Shown: positions 37,111 through 46,359 of the stretch, piece after piece
Numbering within the stretch: the stretch's first letter is position 1
Layout: every line of letters begins with the position of its first letter
Source of the DNA: Rhodobacteraceae bacterium EhC02
GTDB taxonomy: Bacteria; Pseudomonadota; Alphaproteobacteria; Rhodobacterales; Rhodobacteraceae
Direction: 5' to 3'
Length of the DNA: 64,000 nt
Assembly (NCBI GenBank): GCA_001650895.1
Contig: LXYH01000030.1
Location: forward strand, 36,786-100,785
Made by a program: the position numbers and the translations under genes
The notes under the pieces: generated by a model
Database searches by the model: none
The model's input: only the letters and a program-made list of their open reading frames with translations
What the model was told of the DNA's origin: nothing

Positions 37111-37563
37111 GTGGTCCCCTCCCTTTCAGCCCCCGGCGCCGACTGTACCGCCCCGGTCCGGACAGGCAAGCACCCCGCCGAATCCGGGGACCCGGATAAA
37201 GGGCAACCTGTCTGACAGATTCGTGACGCTGCGTCATTTTTGCGCCGCGCGGCGCAGCGGCGCGAACCGGGAAATCTGCGGAAAAACGGCAATTTCGGCA
37301 TACTGTGGTATACTATGCGTGCCACCACGACAGATTCTTGCGCCGCCAAACCCCAAATTACGCGGTAAATTTTCTGTGATGCCGAAAAAATTTACAAAAA
37401 TTTTTGAAAACTGATAATTAATTTACTAAATAAACAATAAAAAACAGTATCTTATATAAAGATGACATCTCTGTGGTAAATTCACGCCCGAGGAGATGAC
37501 TTGGCTTGCGTAAATCGCAGCCGTGTCAGGGGCCCGCGGGCCCGGAAGACGAACGGAGGATTC
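37111..37563. promoter_or_regulatory. Divergent P450/acs control region, AT-rich
   Basis: This 453-base region separates the P450 gene from acs. The stretch 37370-37470 is very AT-rich for the window (runs of A and T, TTATATAAAG at 37452-37461). A GCATA/TATGC inverted repeat lies at 37298-37318 toward the P450 side. The word TGTGGTA occurs at 37304 and 37472. No gene is credible in it; it looks like a long regulated promoter for acs with possible nucleoid-protein binding. Confidence 0.5.
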
Positions 37564-39528
37564 ATGACCAACCCGACCAGTACCGATACCCTGTACGCCC
37601 CGTCAGCCGCGTTTGTGGCCAATGCCCATGTCACCGCAGAGCAGTACAAGGCGATGTACGCGGAATCGGTCTCAAACCCCGAGGCGTTCTGGGCGGAGCA
37701 TGGCAAGCGCATCGACTGGATCAAGCCTTTCACCAAGGTCAAGAACACCAGCTTCGCGCCCGGTTCGGTCGACATCAAATGGTTCGAGGATGGTACGCTG
37801 AACGTCAGCGCCAACTGCATCGACCGGCATCTGGCCACGCGCGGCGACCAGACCGCGATCATCTGGGAACCCGATGATCCCAAGGACGCGGCGCAGCACA
37901 TCACCTTCAGCGAATTGCACCGCCGCACCTGCCGGATGGCGAACATCCTGGAAGGCATGGGCGTGCGCAAGGGCGACCGGGTCGTGATCTACCTTCCGAT
38001 GATCCCCGAGGCGGCCTATGCCATGCTGGCCTGCGCGCGGATCGGCGCGGTGCATTCCATCGTTTTCGCGGGCTTCTCGCCCGATGCATTGGGCGCGCGG
38101 ATCAACGGCTGCGACGCCAAGGTGGTGATCACTGCCGATCATGCCCCCCGCGGCGGCCGCAAGACCCCGCTCAAGTCCAACACCGATGCCGCCCTGCTGC
38201 ATTGCAAGGACAGCGTGAAATGCCTCGTGGTGCGCCGCACCGGCGATCAGATCACCTGGATCGACGGGCGCGATCACGACTACAACGAGCTGGCGCTGGA
38301 AGCCGATGATTATTGCGCCCCCGCCGAGATGGCGGCCGAGGATCCGCTGTTCATCCTCTACACCTCGGGCTCGACCGGGCAACCCAAGGGCGTCGTGCAC
38401 ACTTCGGGCGGCTATCTCGTCTATGCCTCGATGACGCATCAGTACACCTTCGACTACCATGACGGCGATATCTTCTGGTGCACCGCCGATGTGGGCTGGG
38501 TCACCGGGCACAGCTATATCGTCTATGGCCCGCTGGCCAATGGCGCGACCACCCTGATGTTCGAGGGCGTTCCCACCTGGCCCGATGCCGGCCGGTTCTG
38601 GGAGGTCTGCGAAAAGCACAAGGTCAACCAGTTCTACACCGCCCCCACCGCGATCCGCGCACTGATGGCCCATGGCACCGATCCGGTCACGAAATATGAC
38701 CTGTCGGCACTGAAACTGCTGGGCACCGTGGGCGAGCCGATCAACCCCGAGGCCTGGAACTGGTACAACGACGTGGTCGGCAAGGGCGCTGTCCCGATCG
38801 TCGATACATGGTGGCAGACCGAAACCGGCGGCCACCTGCTGACGCCGCTGCCGGGTGCCATCCCGACCAAGCCCGGTTCGGCCACCCTGCCCTTCTTCGG
38901 TGTGCAGCCCGTGATCCTTGACCCCCAGACCGGGGCCGAGATCACGACAACCGCCGCCGAGGGCGTTCTGTGCCTCAAGGACAGCTGGCCCGGCCAGATG
39001 CGCACCGTCTATGGCGATCACGAGCGGTTCGAGAAGACCTATTTCAGCGATTACAAGAACTACTACTTCTCGGGCGATGGCTGCCGCCGCGATGCGGATG
39101 GCTATTACTGGATCACCGGCCGCGTCGATGACGTGATCAACGTGTCCGGGCACCGGATGGGCACCGCCGAGGTGGAAAGCGCGCTGGTCGCCCATGTCAA
39201 CGTGGCCGAGGCCGCCGTGGTCGGCTATCCCCACGCGATCAAGGGCCAGGGCATCTATGCCTATGTCACGCTGATGAACGGGATCGAACCGACCGAGGAG
39301 CTGCGCAAGGAGCTGGTCAAGTGGGTCCGCACCGAGATCGGCCCCATCGCCAGCCCCGACCTGATCCAGTGGGCGCCCGGCCTGCCCAAGACCCGTTCGG
39401 GCAAGATCATGCGCCGCATCCTGCGCAAGATCGCCGAGAATGATTACGGCGCGCTGGGGGATACCTCGACGCTGGCCGATCCTTCGGTCGTGGACAATCT
39501 GATCGAAAACCGGATGAACCGGGCGTGA
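37564..39528 (+). CDS. acs: Acetyl-CoA synthetase Acs
   Basis: This 654-residue AMP-forming enzyme activates acetate to acetyl-CoA. Motifs seen are the adenylate loop [18 protein letters not shown] (near residue 263), the [10 protein letters not shown] core motif near 415, [19 protein letters not shown], and the C-terminal acetylation site [15 protein letters not shown] (lysine near 610) that inactivates such enzymes. The start at 37564 follows GGAGG by 5 bases. An in-frame TTG at 37501 is less likely. It is followed by adk and an acetate-type symporter. Confidence 0.97.
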   Translation: MTNPTSTDTLYAPSAAFVANAHVTAEQYKAMYAESVSNPEAFWAEHGKRIDWIKPFTKVKNTSFAPGSVDIKWFEDGTLNVSANCIDRHLATRGDQTAIIWEPDDPKDAAQHITFSELHRRTCRMANILEGMGVRKGDRVVIYLPMIPEAAYAMLACARIGAVHSIVFAGFSPDALGARINGCDAKVVITADHAPRGGRKTPLKSNTDAALLHCKDSVKCLVVRRTGDQITWIDGRDHDYNELALEADDYCAPAEMAAEDPLFILYTSGSTGQPKGVVHTSGGYLVYASMTHQYTFDYHDGDIFWCTADVGWVTGHSYIVYGPLANGATTLMFEGVPTWPDAGRFWEVCEKHKVNQFYTAPTAIRALMAHGTDPVTKYDLSALKLLGTVGEPINPEAWNWYNDVVGKGAVPIVDTWWQTETGGHLLTPLPGAIPTKPGSATLPFFGVQPVILDPQTGAEITTTAAEGVLCLKDSWPGQMRTVYGDHERFEKTYFSDYKNYYFSGDGCRRDADGYYWITGRVDDVINVSGHRMGTAEVESALVAHVNVAEAAVVGYPHAIKGQGIYAYVTLMNGIEPTEELRKELVKWVRTEIGPIASPDLIQWAPGLPKTRSGKIMRRILRKIAENDYGALGDTSTLADPSVVDNLIENRMNRA

Positions 39529-39548
39529 GCGGGATGGGAACCGATACC

Positions 39549-40217
39549 ATGACCCGCCCCGCCGTTCTGATCCTGCTGGGCCCTCCAGGGGCCGGCAAGG
39601 GCACGCAGGCCCGCATGCTGCAGGACCGTTTCGGCCTTGTGCAGCTGTCCACCGGCGACCTGCTGCGCGCCGCAGTGGCAGCCGGCACGGATGCAGGCCG
39701 CGCGGCGAAGGCCGTGATGGATGCGGGCGGGCTGGTCAGCGACGAGATCGTGCTGGCGATCCTGAGCGACCGCCTGGCAGAGCCTGACACCCGGAAGGGC
39801 GTGATCCTTGACGGCTTTCCGCGCACGACCGGGCAGGCGCAGGCGCTTGACGCACTGCTGGCGCAGTCCGGGCAGCGGATCAACGCCGCCGTCTCGCTCG
39901 AGGTGGATGACGCCGAGATGGTCGCCCGCGTGGCCGGCCGCTACACCTGCGGCTCCTGCGGCGAAGGCTATCACGACAGCTACAAGACGCCTGCCGTGGC
40001 GGGTGTCTGCGACAAGTGTGGCGGCACCAGCATGACGCGGCGGGCCGATGACAACGCGGCAACCGTGGGCCAGCGCCTTGCGGCCTATCACGCCCAGACG
40101 GCGCCGCTGATCACCTATTACGAGGAACAGGGCAATCTGCAGCGGATCGACGCCATGGGCGGGATCGCGCAGATCGCCGAAGGGCTGAGCGCGATCGTCG
40201 AAAAGGCGGTCGCGTAA
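39549..40217 (+). CDS. adk: Adenylate kinase Adk with zinc lid
   Basis: This 222-residue long-form adenylate kinase has P-loop LGPPGAGKGTQA and DGFPRTTGQAQALD. The LID carries four cysteines (CGSCGEGYHDS and CDKCGG, roughly residues 130-160), the zinc-binding variant otherwise typical of Gram-positives and some proteobacteria. It interconverts AMP, ADP and ATP and here can recycle the AMP made by Acs, whose stop is 20 bases upstream. ATG 39534 is an alternative start. Confidence 0.95.
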   Translation: MTRPAVLILLGPPGAGKGTQARMLQDRFGLVQLSTGDLLRAAVAAGTDAGRAAKAVMDAGGLVSDEIVLAILSDRLAEPDTRKGVILDGFPRTTGQAQALDALLAQSGQRINAAVSLEVDDAEMVARVAGRYTCGSCGEGYHDSYKTPAVAGVCDKCGGTSMTRRADDNAATVGQRLAAYHAQTAPLITYYEEQGNLQRIDAMGGIAQIAEGLSAIVEKAVA

Positions 40218-40284
40218 TCGGGAGGGGGAGGCGCGGAGCAATTCGCGCCTTTCAGGATAACGTGCAAAAGGGAGGACGCCTTTC

Positions 40285-40545
40285 ATGGCAGACAACTCAA
40301 AAGACAACAACGCCTACTGGGCCGCGAACAAGAGGATCATCGGCATCAGCCTGGTGATCTGGTTCCTGTGCTCGTTCGGCTTCGGCATTCTGCTGCGCCC
40401 GATGCTGTCGGGTATCTCGGTCGGTGGCACCGATCTGGGCTTCTGGTTCGCCCAGCAAGGCTCGATCCTCGTGTTCCTGGTTCTGATCTTCTTCTACGCA
40501 TGGCGCATGAACAAGGTCGACGCGGAACATGGCGTCGAAGAATAA
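40285..40545 (+). CDS. DUF4212 small subunit of a sodium/solute symporter
   Basis: This 86-residue protein has two hydrophobic helices (about residues 17-38 and 54-74: IGISLVIWFLCSFGFGIL and ILVFLVLIFFYAWRMNKVD). DUF4212 proteins always precede an SSS-family symporter of the VC_2705 type and are thought to act as its small subunit. The large subunit starts 20 bases downstream. Confidence 0.9.
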   Translation: MADNSKDNNAYWAANKRIIGISLVIWFLCSFGFGILLRPMLSGISVGGTDLGFWFAQQGSILVFLVLIFFYAWRMNKVDAEHGVEE

Positions 40546-40565
40546 GAGATAGGGACAGGGAAACC

Positions 40566-42374
40566 ATGGATCAGTATACTCTCAACCTGCTGGTGGTGGG
40601 TGCGTCCTTCGCGCTCTACATCGGCATCGCGATCTGGGCCCGTGCCGGCTCGACCGCTGAATTCTATGCCGCAGGTCAGGGCGTTCCGCCCGTCATGAAC
40701 GGCATGGCAACCGCTGCTGACTGGATGTCGGCGGCTTCGTTCATCTCGATGGCGGGCCTGATCGCCTTCGTGGGCTACGACAACTCGACCTTCCTGATGG
40801 GCTGGACCGGTGGTTACGTGCTTCTGGCGCTGCTGCTTGCCCCCTATCTGCGCAAGTTCGGCAAGTTCACCGTGCCAGAATTCGTCGGCGATCGCTTCTA
40901 TTCGCAGGGCGCGCGCCTTGTGGCCGTGATCTGCCTGATCGTGATATCGGTGACCTACGTGATCGGCCAGATGCGCGGCGTGGGCGTGACCTTCGCGCGC
41001 TTCCTGGAAGTGTCCACCGATACCGGCCTCTACATCGGTGCGGCGATCGTGTTCGCCTATGCCGTGTTCGGCGGCATGAAGGGCATCACCTACACGCAGG
41101 TCGCACAGTATTGCGTTCTGATCATCGCCTACACCATCCCGGCGATCTTCATCTCGCTGCAGGTGACCGGCAACTTCCTGCCGCAGCTGGGTCTGTTCGG
41201 CACCTATGCACCGTCGGGCGGGGATATCGCCTTCCTGACAAAGCTTGACCAGGTGGTGATGGAACTGGGCTTCAGCCAGTACACCGCACACAGCACCTCG
41301 ACGCTGAACATGGTGTTCTTCACCATGTCGCTGATGATCGGTACCGCGGGTCTGCCCCACGTGATCATCCGCTTCTTCACCGTTCCCAAGGTGGCCGATG
41401 CACGCTGGTCCGCTGGCTGGGCACTGGTCTTCATCGCACTGCTCTACACCGTGGCACCTGCCGTGGGGTCGATGGCGCGTCTGAACATCACCTCCACTTT
41501 CTGGCCGAACGCCGTTGCCGGCAACGCGCTGGACGGCGAGGCCCTGTCGGTCGAAGAGATCAACACCAATCCTGAACTCGCATGGATCAACACCTGGGTG
41601 AACACCGGGCTGCTGGGCTTCGAGGACAAAAACGGTGACGGCCGCATCCAGTACTACAACGACAAGAGCGAAGCACTTCAGGCCATCGCGGCCGAGCGCG
41701 GCTGGGTCGGCAACGAACTGACCAAGTTCGACCGTGACATGCTGGTTCTGGCCAACCCCGAGATCGCAAAGCTTCCGGGCTGGGTGATCGCGCTGGTGGC
41801 CGCCGGTGGTCTTGCCGCTGCTCTGTCCACCGCGGCAGGTCTGCTGCTGGCCATCTCCTCGGCCGTGTCGCATGACCTGATCAAGGGCGCCATCAATCCG
41901 AACATCTCGGAAAAGGGCGAACTTCTGGCGGCACGCGTCTCGATGGGCTTTGCCATCCTTGTGGCGACCTGGCTTGGCCTCAACCCTCCGGGCTTCGCGG
42001 CCCAGGTGGTGGCGCTGGCCTTCGGTCTGGCCGCGGCGACGATCTTCCCGGTTCTGATGATGGGCATCTTCTCGAAGCGCATCAACAAGGAAGGCGCCAT
42101 CGCGGGCATGCTGGCGGGTCTGTTCTCGACCGCCATCTACATCTTCCTGTTCCTGGGCTGGTTCTTCATCCCCGGTACGGCAACCCTGGAAAACGTGCCG
42201 GCCAACTGGCTGTTCGGCATCTCCCCCGCCTCCTTCGGGACCGTGGGCGCGATCCTGAACTTCGGCGTCGCCTATATCGTGTCGGGCATGACCAAAGAGC
42301 CCCCGCGCGAAATCCAGGACCTGGTGGAATCCATCCGCGTGCCGAAAGGTGCGGGTGCGGCCACCGGCCACTAA
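40566..42374 (+). CDS. VC_2705-type sodium:solute symporter (acetate/organic-acid class)
   Basis: This 602-residue SSS-family carrier has about 13 helices. The signature-like segment AAAFSTAAGLLLAISSAVSHDL (seen here as LSTAAGLLLAISSAVSHDL, near 420) is typical of ActP relatives. An extra soluble loop at about residues 325-400 contains DKNGDGRIQYYND (354-366), which resembles a calcium loop. The start at 40566 (MDQYTLNLL) is fixed by GGGA upstream and by family length. With acs two genes upstream, short-chain acid uptake is likely. The codon use is unusually biased, suggesting high expression. Confidence 0.92.
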   Translation: MDQYTLNLLVVGASFALYIGIAIWARAGSTAEFYAAGQGVPPVMNGMATAADWMSAASFISMAGLIAFVGYDNSTFLMGWTGGYVLLALLLAPYLRKFGKFTVPEFVGDRFYSQGARLVAVICLIVISVTYVIGQMRGVGVTFARFLEVSTDTGLYIGAAIVFAYAVFGGMKGITYTQVAQYCVLIIAYTIPAIFISLQVTGNFLPQLGLFGTYAPSGGDIAFLTKLDQVVMELGFSQYTAHSTSTLNMVFFTMSLMIGTAGLPHVIIRFFTVPKVADARWSAGWALVFIALLYTVAPAVGSMARLNITSTFWPNAVAGNALDGEALSVEEINTNPELAWINTWVNTGLLGFEDKNGDGRIQYYNDKSEALQAIAAERGWVGNELTKFDRDMLVLANPEIAKLPGWVIALVAAGGLAAALSTAAGLLLAISSAVSHDLIKGAINPNISEKGELLAARVSMGFAILVATWLGLNPPGFAAQVVALAFGLAAATIFPVLMMGIFSKRINKEGAIAGMLAGLFSTAIYIFLFLGWFFIPGTATLENVPANWLFGISPASFGTVGAILNFGVAYIVSGMTKEPPREIQDLVESIRVPKGAGAATGH

Positions 42375-42384
42375 GACAGACGGG

Positions 42385-42418
42385 CGGGCGGTTCGAAAGA
42401 ACCGCCCGTTTCACTTTT
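42385..42418 (+). terminator. Rho-independent terminator after the symporter gene
   Basis: A perfect 10-bp stem CGGGCGGTTC/GAACCGCCCG with a GAAA tetraloop is followed by TTTCACTTTTC. It separates the symporter from the downstream DUF294 gene, which therefore may have its own promoter or depend on read-through. Confidence 0.9.
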
Positions 42419-42495
42419 CAGGATGTTGCCGCGTGCCGGCCTGCGCTAGACAGGGGTGACGACAGGCAACAGAGTTATTCCCGAGGATCGGTTCG

Positions 42496-44331
42496 ATGCC
42501 ACTTTCCGCTGACAACCTGCGCCGCTTTCTCGGCACCATTCATCCCTATGACAGTTTCCCCGCAGAGGACCTGACCAGGATCGCGGCGCAGTTCCGCACC
42601 CTGCCCATCCGTACCGATGACGTGATCTATCGCCATGGCGAGCCCTGCGAGGGCCTGTATGTGATCCTTGAAGGCGAGGTCGAGATCACCTCGGACACGG
42701 GCGAAGTCGTATCCCATCTGCAGGCGCGCAATTCCTTCGGCGAACGCGGGCTGATGCGCGGGGGGCTGACCGGCACCAACGCGCGCGCCCTTGGCGATGG
42801 CGTGCTGCTGATCCTGCCGACCGATGATTTCCGCGCCCTGATCGCGTCCAATGACGGCGCGCGGCGCTTCTTTGCGCGCAGCCGCGCCCGCGAGGCCGCG
42901 GATGCCGCCCGCCCCGTCGCGCTGACCGAAACCCGTGTCGACCGGCTGATGGCCTCCGATCCGATCACCTGCACCGTCGATACCTCGATCGTGGATGCGG
43001 CCCGGCTGATGCGCTCGCACCGGATTTCCGCGCTGGGGATCACCGAAGGCGAGCGTCTGGCGGGGATCGTCACCCTGCATGACATCAACAACCGGGTGGT
43101 GGCCGAAGGGCTGGACCCCTCGCGCCCGGTGCGCCAGATCATGACCGCCAACCCCGAGACCCTGCCCCCTTCGGCGATCGGGTCGGACGTGCTGCACATG
43201 ATGATGGAACGCCGCTTCGGCCATGTGCCCGTGGTGGACAACGGCAAGCTGGTGGGCATCGTCACCCAGACCAACCTGACGCGGTTCCAGGCCACCAACT
43301 CGGCCTCGCTCGTGCGCGATGTGGCGCGCGCCGAAGCCCCGTCCGACCTGGCGGCCGTCACCGCCCATATCCCGCGCCTGCTGCTGCAACTGGTGGGCGC
43401 CGGCAACCGCCACGAGACCGTGACACGGCTGATCACCGATATCGCCGATGCGGCCACCCGCCGCCTGCTGGCCCTGGCCGAGGCGCAGCTTGGGCCGCCG
43501 CCCGTGCCCTACCTCTGGCTGGCCTGCGGGTCGCAGGGGCGGCAGGAACAGACGGGCGTATCGGACCAGGACAACTGCCTGATGCTGGACGATGCGGTGA
43601 CGGATGCCGACATGCCCTATTTCGCCGAGCTTGCGAAATTCGTCAGCGACGGGCTGGACACGGCGGGATATTTCTACTGCCCCGGCGACATGATGGCGAC
43701 CAATCCGCGCTGGTGTCAGCCGGTCCATGTCTGGCGCGGCTATTTCCGCCGCTGGATCGAGACACCCAATCCCGAGGCGCAGATGCTGGCCTCGGTCATG
43801 TTCGACCTGCGCCCCATCGGGGGCACCCGGTCGCTCTTCGAGGACCTGCAGCGCGAGACGCTGGAATCGGCCGCGCGCAATTCGATCTTCGTCGCGCATA
43901 TGGTGTCGAACTCGCTCAAGCATATTCCGCCGCTGGGATTGCTGCGCGGCTTTGCGACCCTGCGCAGCGGCGAGCACAAGAACCGCATCGACATGAAGCT
44001 CAACGGCGTGGTGCCCATCGTGGACCTGGGCCGCATCTATGCGCTGCGCGGCCAGCTCGAGGTGGTCAACACGCGTGCCCGGCTCGAGGCCGCGCATTCC
44101 GGCGGGCTGGTCAGCCAGAGCGGCGGGCGCGATCTGCTGGATGCCTATGACCTGATCGCCCAGACGCGGCTGGAACATCAGGCCGCCCTGATCCGCGCGG
44201 GCGGCAGGCCCGACAATTTCATGTCACCCAATGTCCTTTCGGAATTCGAGCGCAGTCACCTGCGCGATGCCTTTGTCGTGGTGCGGACGATGCAATCGGC
44301 CGTGACCCAGGGACGAGGCGTGATCGGCTGA
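42496..44331 (+). CDS. cNMP-binding / CBS pair / DUF294 nucleotidyltransferase protein
   Basis: This 611-residue signalling protein has a cyclic-nucleotide-binding domain (about 1-125, YRHGEPCEGLYVILEGEVEI), two CBS domains (about 150-270, each ending near GIVTLHDINN and GIVTQTNLT), the DUF294 nucleotidyltransferase-like core (GSQGRQEQTGVSDQDN, around residue 345) and a C-terminal DUF294 helical domain. Such genes commonly follow SSS symporters of the acetate type; they are thought to gate transport or acetate metabolism in response to nucleotides. GAGGA lies before the ATG. Confidence 0.9.
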   Translation: MPLSADNLRRFLGTIHPYDSFPAEDLTRIAAQFRTLPIRTDDVIYRHGEPCEGLYVILEGEVEITSDTGEVVSHLQARNSFGERGLMRGGLTGTNARALGDGVLLILPTDDFRALIASNDGARRFFARSRAREAADAARPVALTETRVDRLMASDPITCTVDTSIVDAARLMRSHRISALGITEGERLAGIVTLHDINNRVVAEGLDPSRPVRQIMTANPETLPPSAIGSDVLHMMMERRFGHVPVVDNGKLVGIVTQTNLTRFQATNSASLVRDVARAEAPSDLAAVTAHIPRLLLQLVGAGNRHETVTRLITDIADAATRRLLALAEAQLGPPPVPYLWLACGSQGRQEQTGVSDQDNCLMLDDAVTDADMPYFAELAKFVSDGLDTAGYFYCPGDMMATNPRWCQPVHVWRGYFRRWIETPNPEAQMLASVMFDLRPIGGTRSLFEDLQRETLESAARNSIFVAHMVSNSLKHIPPLGLLRGFATLRSGEHKNRIDMKLNGVVPIVDLGRIYALRGQLEVVNTRARLEAAHSGGLVSQSGGRDLLDAYDLIAQTRLEHQAALIRAGGRPDNFMSPNVLSEFERSHLRDAFVVVRTMQSAVTQGRGVIG

Positions 44332-44374
44332 CCCCGCAGCCTGCAACAAGAAGATCGGGGGGAGGAGCGACCGA

Positions 44375-44896
44375 ATGTATATCGACATAATCACGATCAT
44401 CGCCGCAGGCTTTGCCGCAGCAGGCATCGTGATGATCCTGAACCGCCTGACCGGCAAGCGCCTGCCCCGCTGGGTCATCCCCGCGGGCGCGGGCGCGGGC
44501 ATGATCCTGATGAGCCTGAGCAACGAATACCGTTGGTATCCGCGTACGCTGGACCTTCTGCCCGAAGGCTTCGAAGTGGTCTCGGAAGCCAAGCACCGGG
44601 CGATCTACAGCCCCTGGACCTATGTGGTGCCCTATGTGGACAGGTTCGCGGCCGTCGATATCGCGGGCATCAAGCGCAATGACACCCAGCCCGATCTGCG
44701 GCTCAGCCGGGTGATCTTCTTCACCCGCTGGGAACCGGTGCGTGTCGTGCCCGTCGTGTTCGATTGCGTGCAGGGGCGCAGCGCCCTGCTCGACCCGAAT
44801 GGCATGTTCAACGATGATGGCACGATCCGTGTCGCGCGCTGGGACCAGACGGGCATGGACGATCCCGCAACGGCGATGGTCTGCAAGGGGGGGTAA
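44375..44896 (+). CDS. Conserved membrane protein, 173 aa
   Basis: Two N-terminal helices (IDIITIIAAGFAAAGIVMIL, and RWVIPAGAGAGMILMSLS at about residues 32-50) are followed by a soluble C-terminal domain with FFTRWEPVRVVPVVFDCVQG. I know no function. It lies between the DUF294 gene and the exonuclease gene with gaps of 43 and 3 bases, in a conserved order, so it probably belongs to that signalling/DNA-handling module. Confidence 0.75.
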   Translation: MYIDIITIIAAGFAAAGIVMILNRLTGKRLPRWVIPAGAGAGMILMSLSNEYRWYPRTLDLLPEGFEVVSEAKHRAIYSPWTYVVPYVDRFAAVDIAGIKRNDTQPDLRLSRVIFFTRWEPVRVVPVVFDCVQGRSALLDPNGMFNDDGTIRVARWDQTGMDDPATAMVCKGG

Positions 44897-44899
44897 ACC

Positions 44900-46327
44900 A
44901 TGTTCGACCGACTGGGACCGCGACAGCGCACGCTGGCCTTTTTCGGCATACTGGCCCTGGCGTGCATCCTGGTCGTCGCCGGGGCGCTGATGCTGGCCGA
45001 CGCGCGGCTGGACATGCCCGAAGCGCGGCCAGCCTTTGTTTCCGCCGGCCTGATGGCGGGTTTCGCCATCCTGGGCATCTGCGCCCTGATGTGGCTGATC
45101 TTCGACGAGACGGTGGCCCGGCCCATCGAACGGCTGGCCGCTGCCATGCATGCGCGCGCCGCCACCGACATGCGCGGCGGCATCGACACGACCGTTGCGC
45201 GCCATCTGGGCGATCTGACCCTTGCCGCCTCGGCCCTGACCTCGCGGCTGGGCGAGGCGCGCACGGGCGCCGATGCCGATATCGCCCGCCACACCGCGCG
45301 GCTGATGTCCGAGCGTGAGCAACTGACCCGCATCCTGTCGGCGATCCCCGCCGCCGTGCTGATGGTGGGCAGCGATCACCGGATCACGCTGTATGACGGT
45401 CACGCCGCCGCCATGCTGGACGAACAGCACCACCTGGGTCTGGGGCAGCGCATCTTCGACTATTTCGATGAAACCTACCTGCGCACCGCGCTGCAGAACC
45501 TGGCCGACAGCGGCGGCAGCACGCTGGACCAGCAACTTGTCACCGCCAATGGCGCACAGCTGTTCGACGTGACGCTGCATGATCTGGGCACCGGGGCCGG
45601 CTACATGCTCAGCTTTCCGGTTCCGCGTGAAACCACGCCCGCCCGGCCCGTGGTCTATGATTTCGAGATGAACACGCGCCAGGCTTCGGGAGACATCCTC
45701 GATGTGCCGCTGCGCGATCTGAGCTATGTGATCTTCGACACCGAGACGACAGGCCTTCTGCCCGACCGGGATGAGGTGGTCCAGATCGGCGCGCTGCGGG
45801 TCGTGAACGGCCAGCAGGCGGGCGGCGAGGTTCTGGACACGCTGGTCAATCCGGGCCGACCGATCCCCGCGCGATCGACCGCCGTGCATGGCGTCACCGA
45901 TGCGATGGTCAAGGACGCACCCGACATGGCCCGCGCCGGGCGCCGCTTTCACAGCTTCGCCCGCGATGCGGTGCTGGTCGCGCATAACGCGCCTTTCGAC
46001 ATGGCCTTCTTTCACCGCCATGCCGCCAGCATCGGGGCGGAGTTCAACAACCCGGTCCTTGATACGGTTCTGCTGTCCGCCATCCTCTTCGGCGGCACCG
46101 AGGGGCATACGCTGGATGAAATCGCCCAGCGGCTCGAGATCGTGTTGCCCGACGAGGTGCGCCACACCGCCCTGGGTGATGCCATCGCCACGCGCGACGT
46201 CTTTCTGCGCATGATCCCGATGCTCGAGGCGCGCGGCCTGCGCACCTTCGGCGAGGTGCTGACCGAGATGCGCAAGCACAAGCGTTTGCTGCCCGATCTC
46301 AACAACGATCTGACCACCAAGGGCTGA
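44900..46327 (+). CDS. Membrane-anchored DnaQ-type 3'-5' exonuclease with PAS-like domain
   Basis: In this 475-residue protein, two helices lie near residues 12-34 and 48-70, followed by a HAMP-like segment, a PAS-like domain (about 145-235, IPAAVLMVGSDHRITLYDG), then a DEDDh exonuclease (about 275-440). Catalytic residues are seen in FDTETTGLLP, VAHNAPFDMAFF and HTALGDAIATRDVF. The catalytic core would be cytoplasmic. Homologues are annotated as DNA polymerase III epsilon-like, but the membrane anchor and sensor-like part make a simple proofreading role doubtful. Confidence 0.88.
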   Translation: MFDRLGPRQRTLAFFGILALACILVVAGALMLADARLDMPEARPAFVSAGLMAGFAILGICALMWLIFDETVARPIERLAAAMHARAATDMRGGIDTTVARHLGDLTLAASALTSRLGEARTGADADIARHTARLMSEREQLTRILSAIPAAVLMVGSDHRITLYDGHAAAMLDEQHHLGLGQRIFDYFDETYLRTALQNLADSGGSTLDQQLVTANGAQLFDVTLHDLGTGAGYMLSFPVPRETTPARPVVYDFEMNTRQASGDILDVPLRDLSYVIFDTETTGLLPDRDEVVQIGALRVVNGQQAGGEVLDTLVNPGRPIPARSTAVHGVTDAMVKDAPDMARAGRRFHSFARDAVLVAHNAPFDMAFFHRHAASIGAEFNNPVLDTVLLSAILFGGTEGHTLDEIAQRLEIVLPDEVRHTALGDAIATRDVFLRMIPMLEARGLRTFGEVLTEMRKHKRLLPDLNNDLTTKG

Positions 46328-46359
46328 GGCGCGCCAAAGCCGACTTACGCGCCCGCCGG

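Noticed and set aside
37496..37513. Five-codon leader ORF (MTWLA) before acs with GAGGAG next to it
   Set aside because: The purine-rich site is only about one base from the ATG, too close for initiation, and no attenuator structure follows.
40494..42371. A 625-codon minus-strand frame opposite the SSS symporter
   Set aside because: His/Gln/Gly-rich antisense shadow; the plus strand encodes a full symporter with proper start and ribosome site.
44219..46279. A 686-codon minus-strand frame opposite the exonuclease gene
   Set aside because: No domain, shadow composition; the sense strand shows complete DEDDh motifs.
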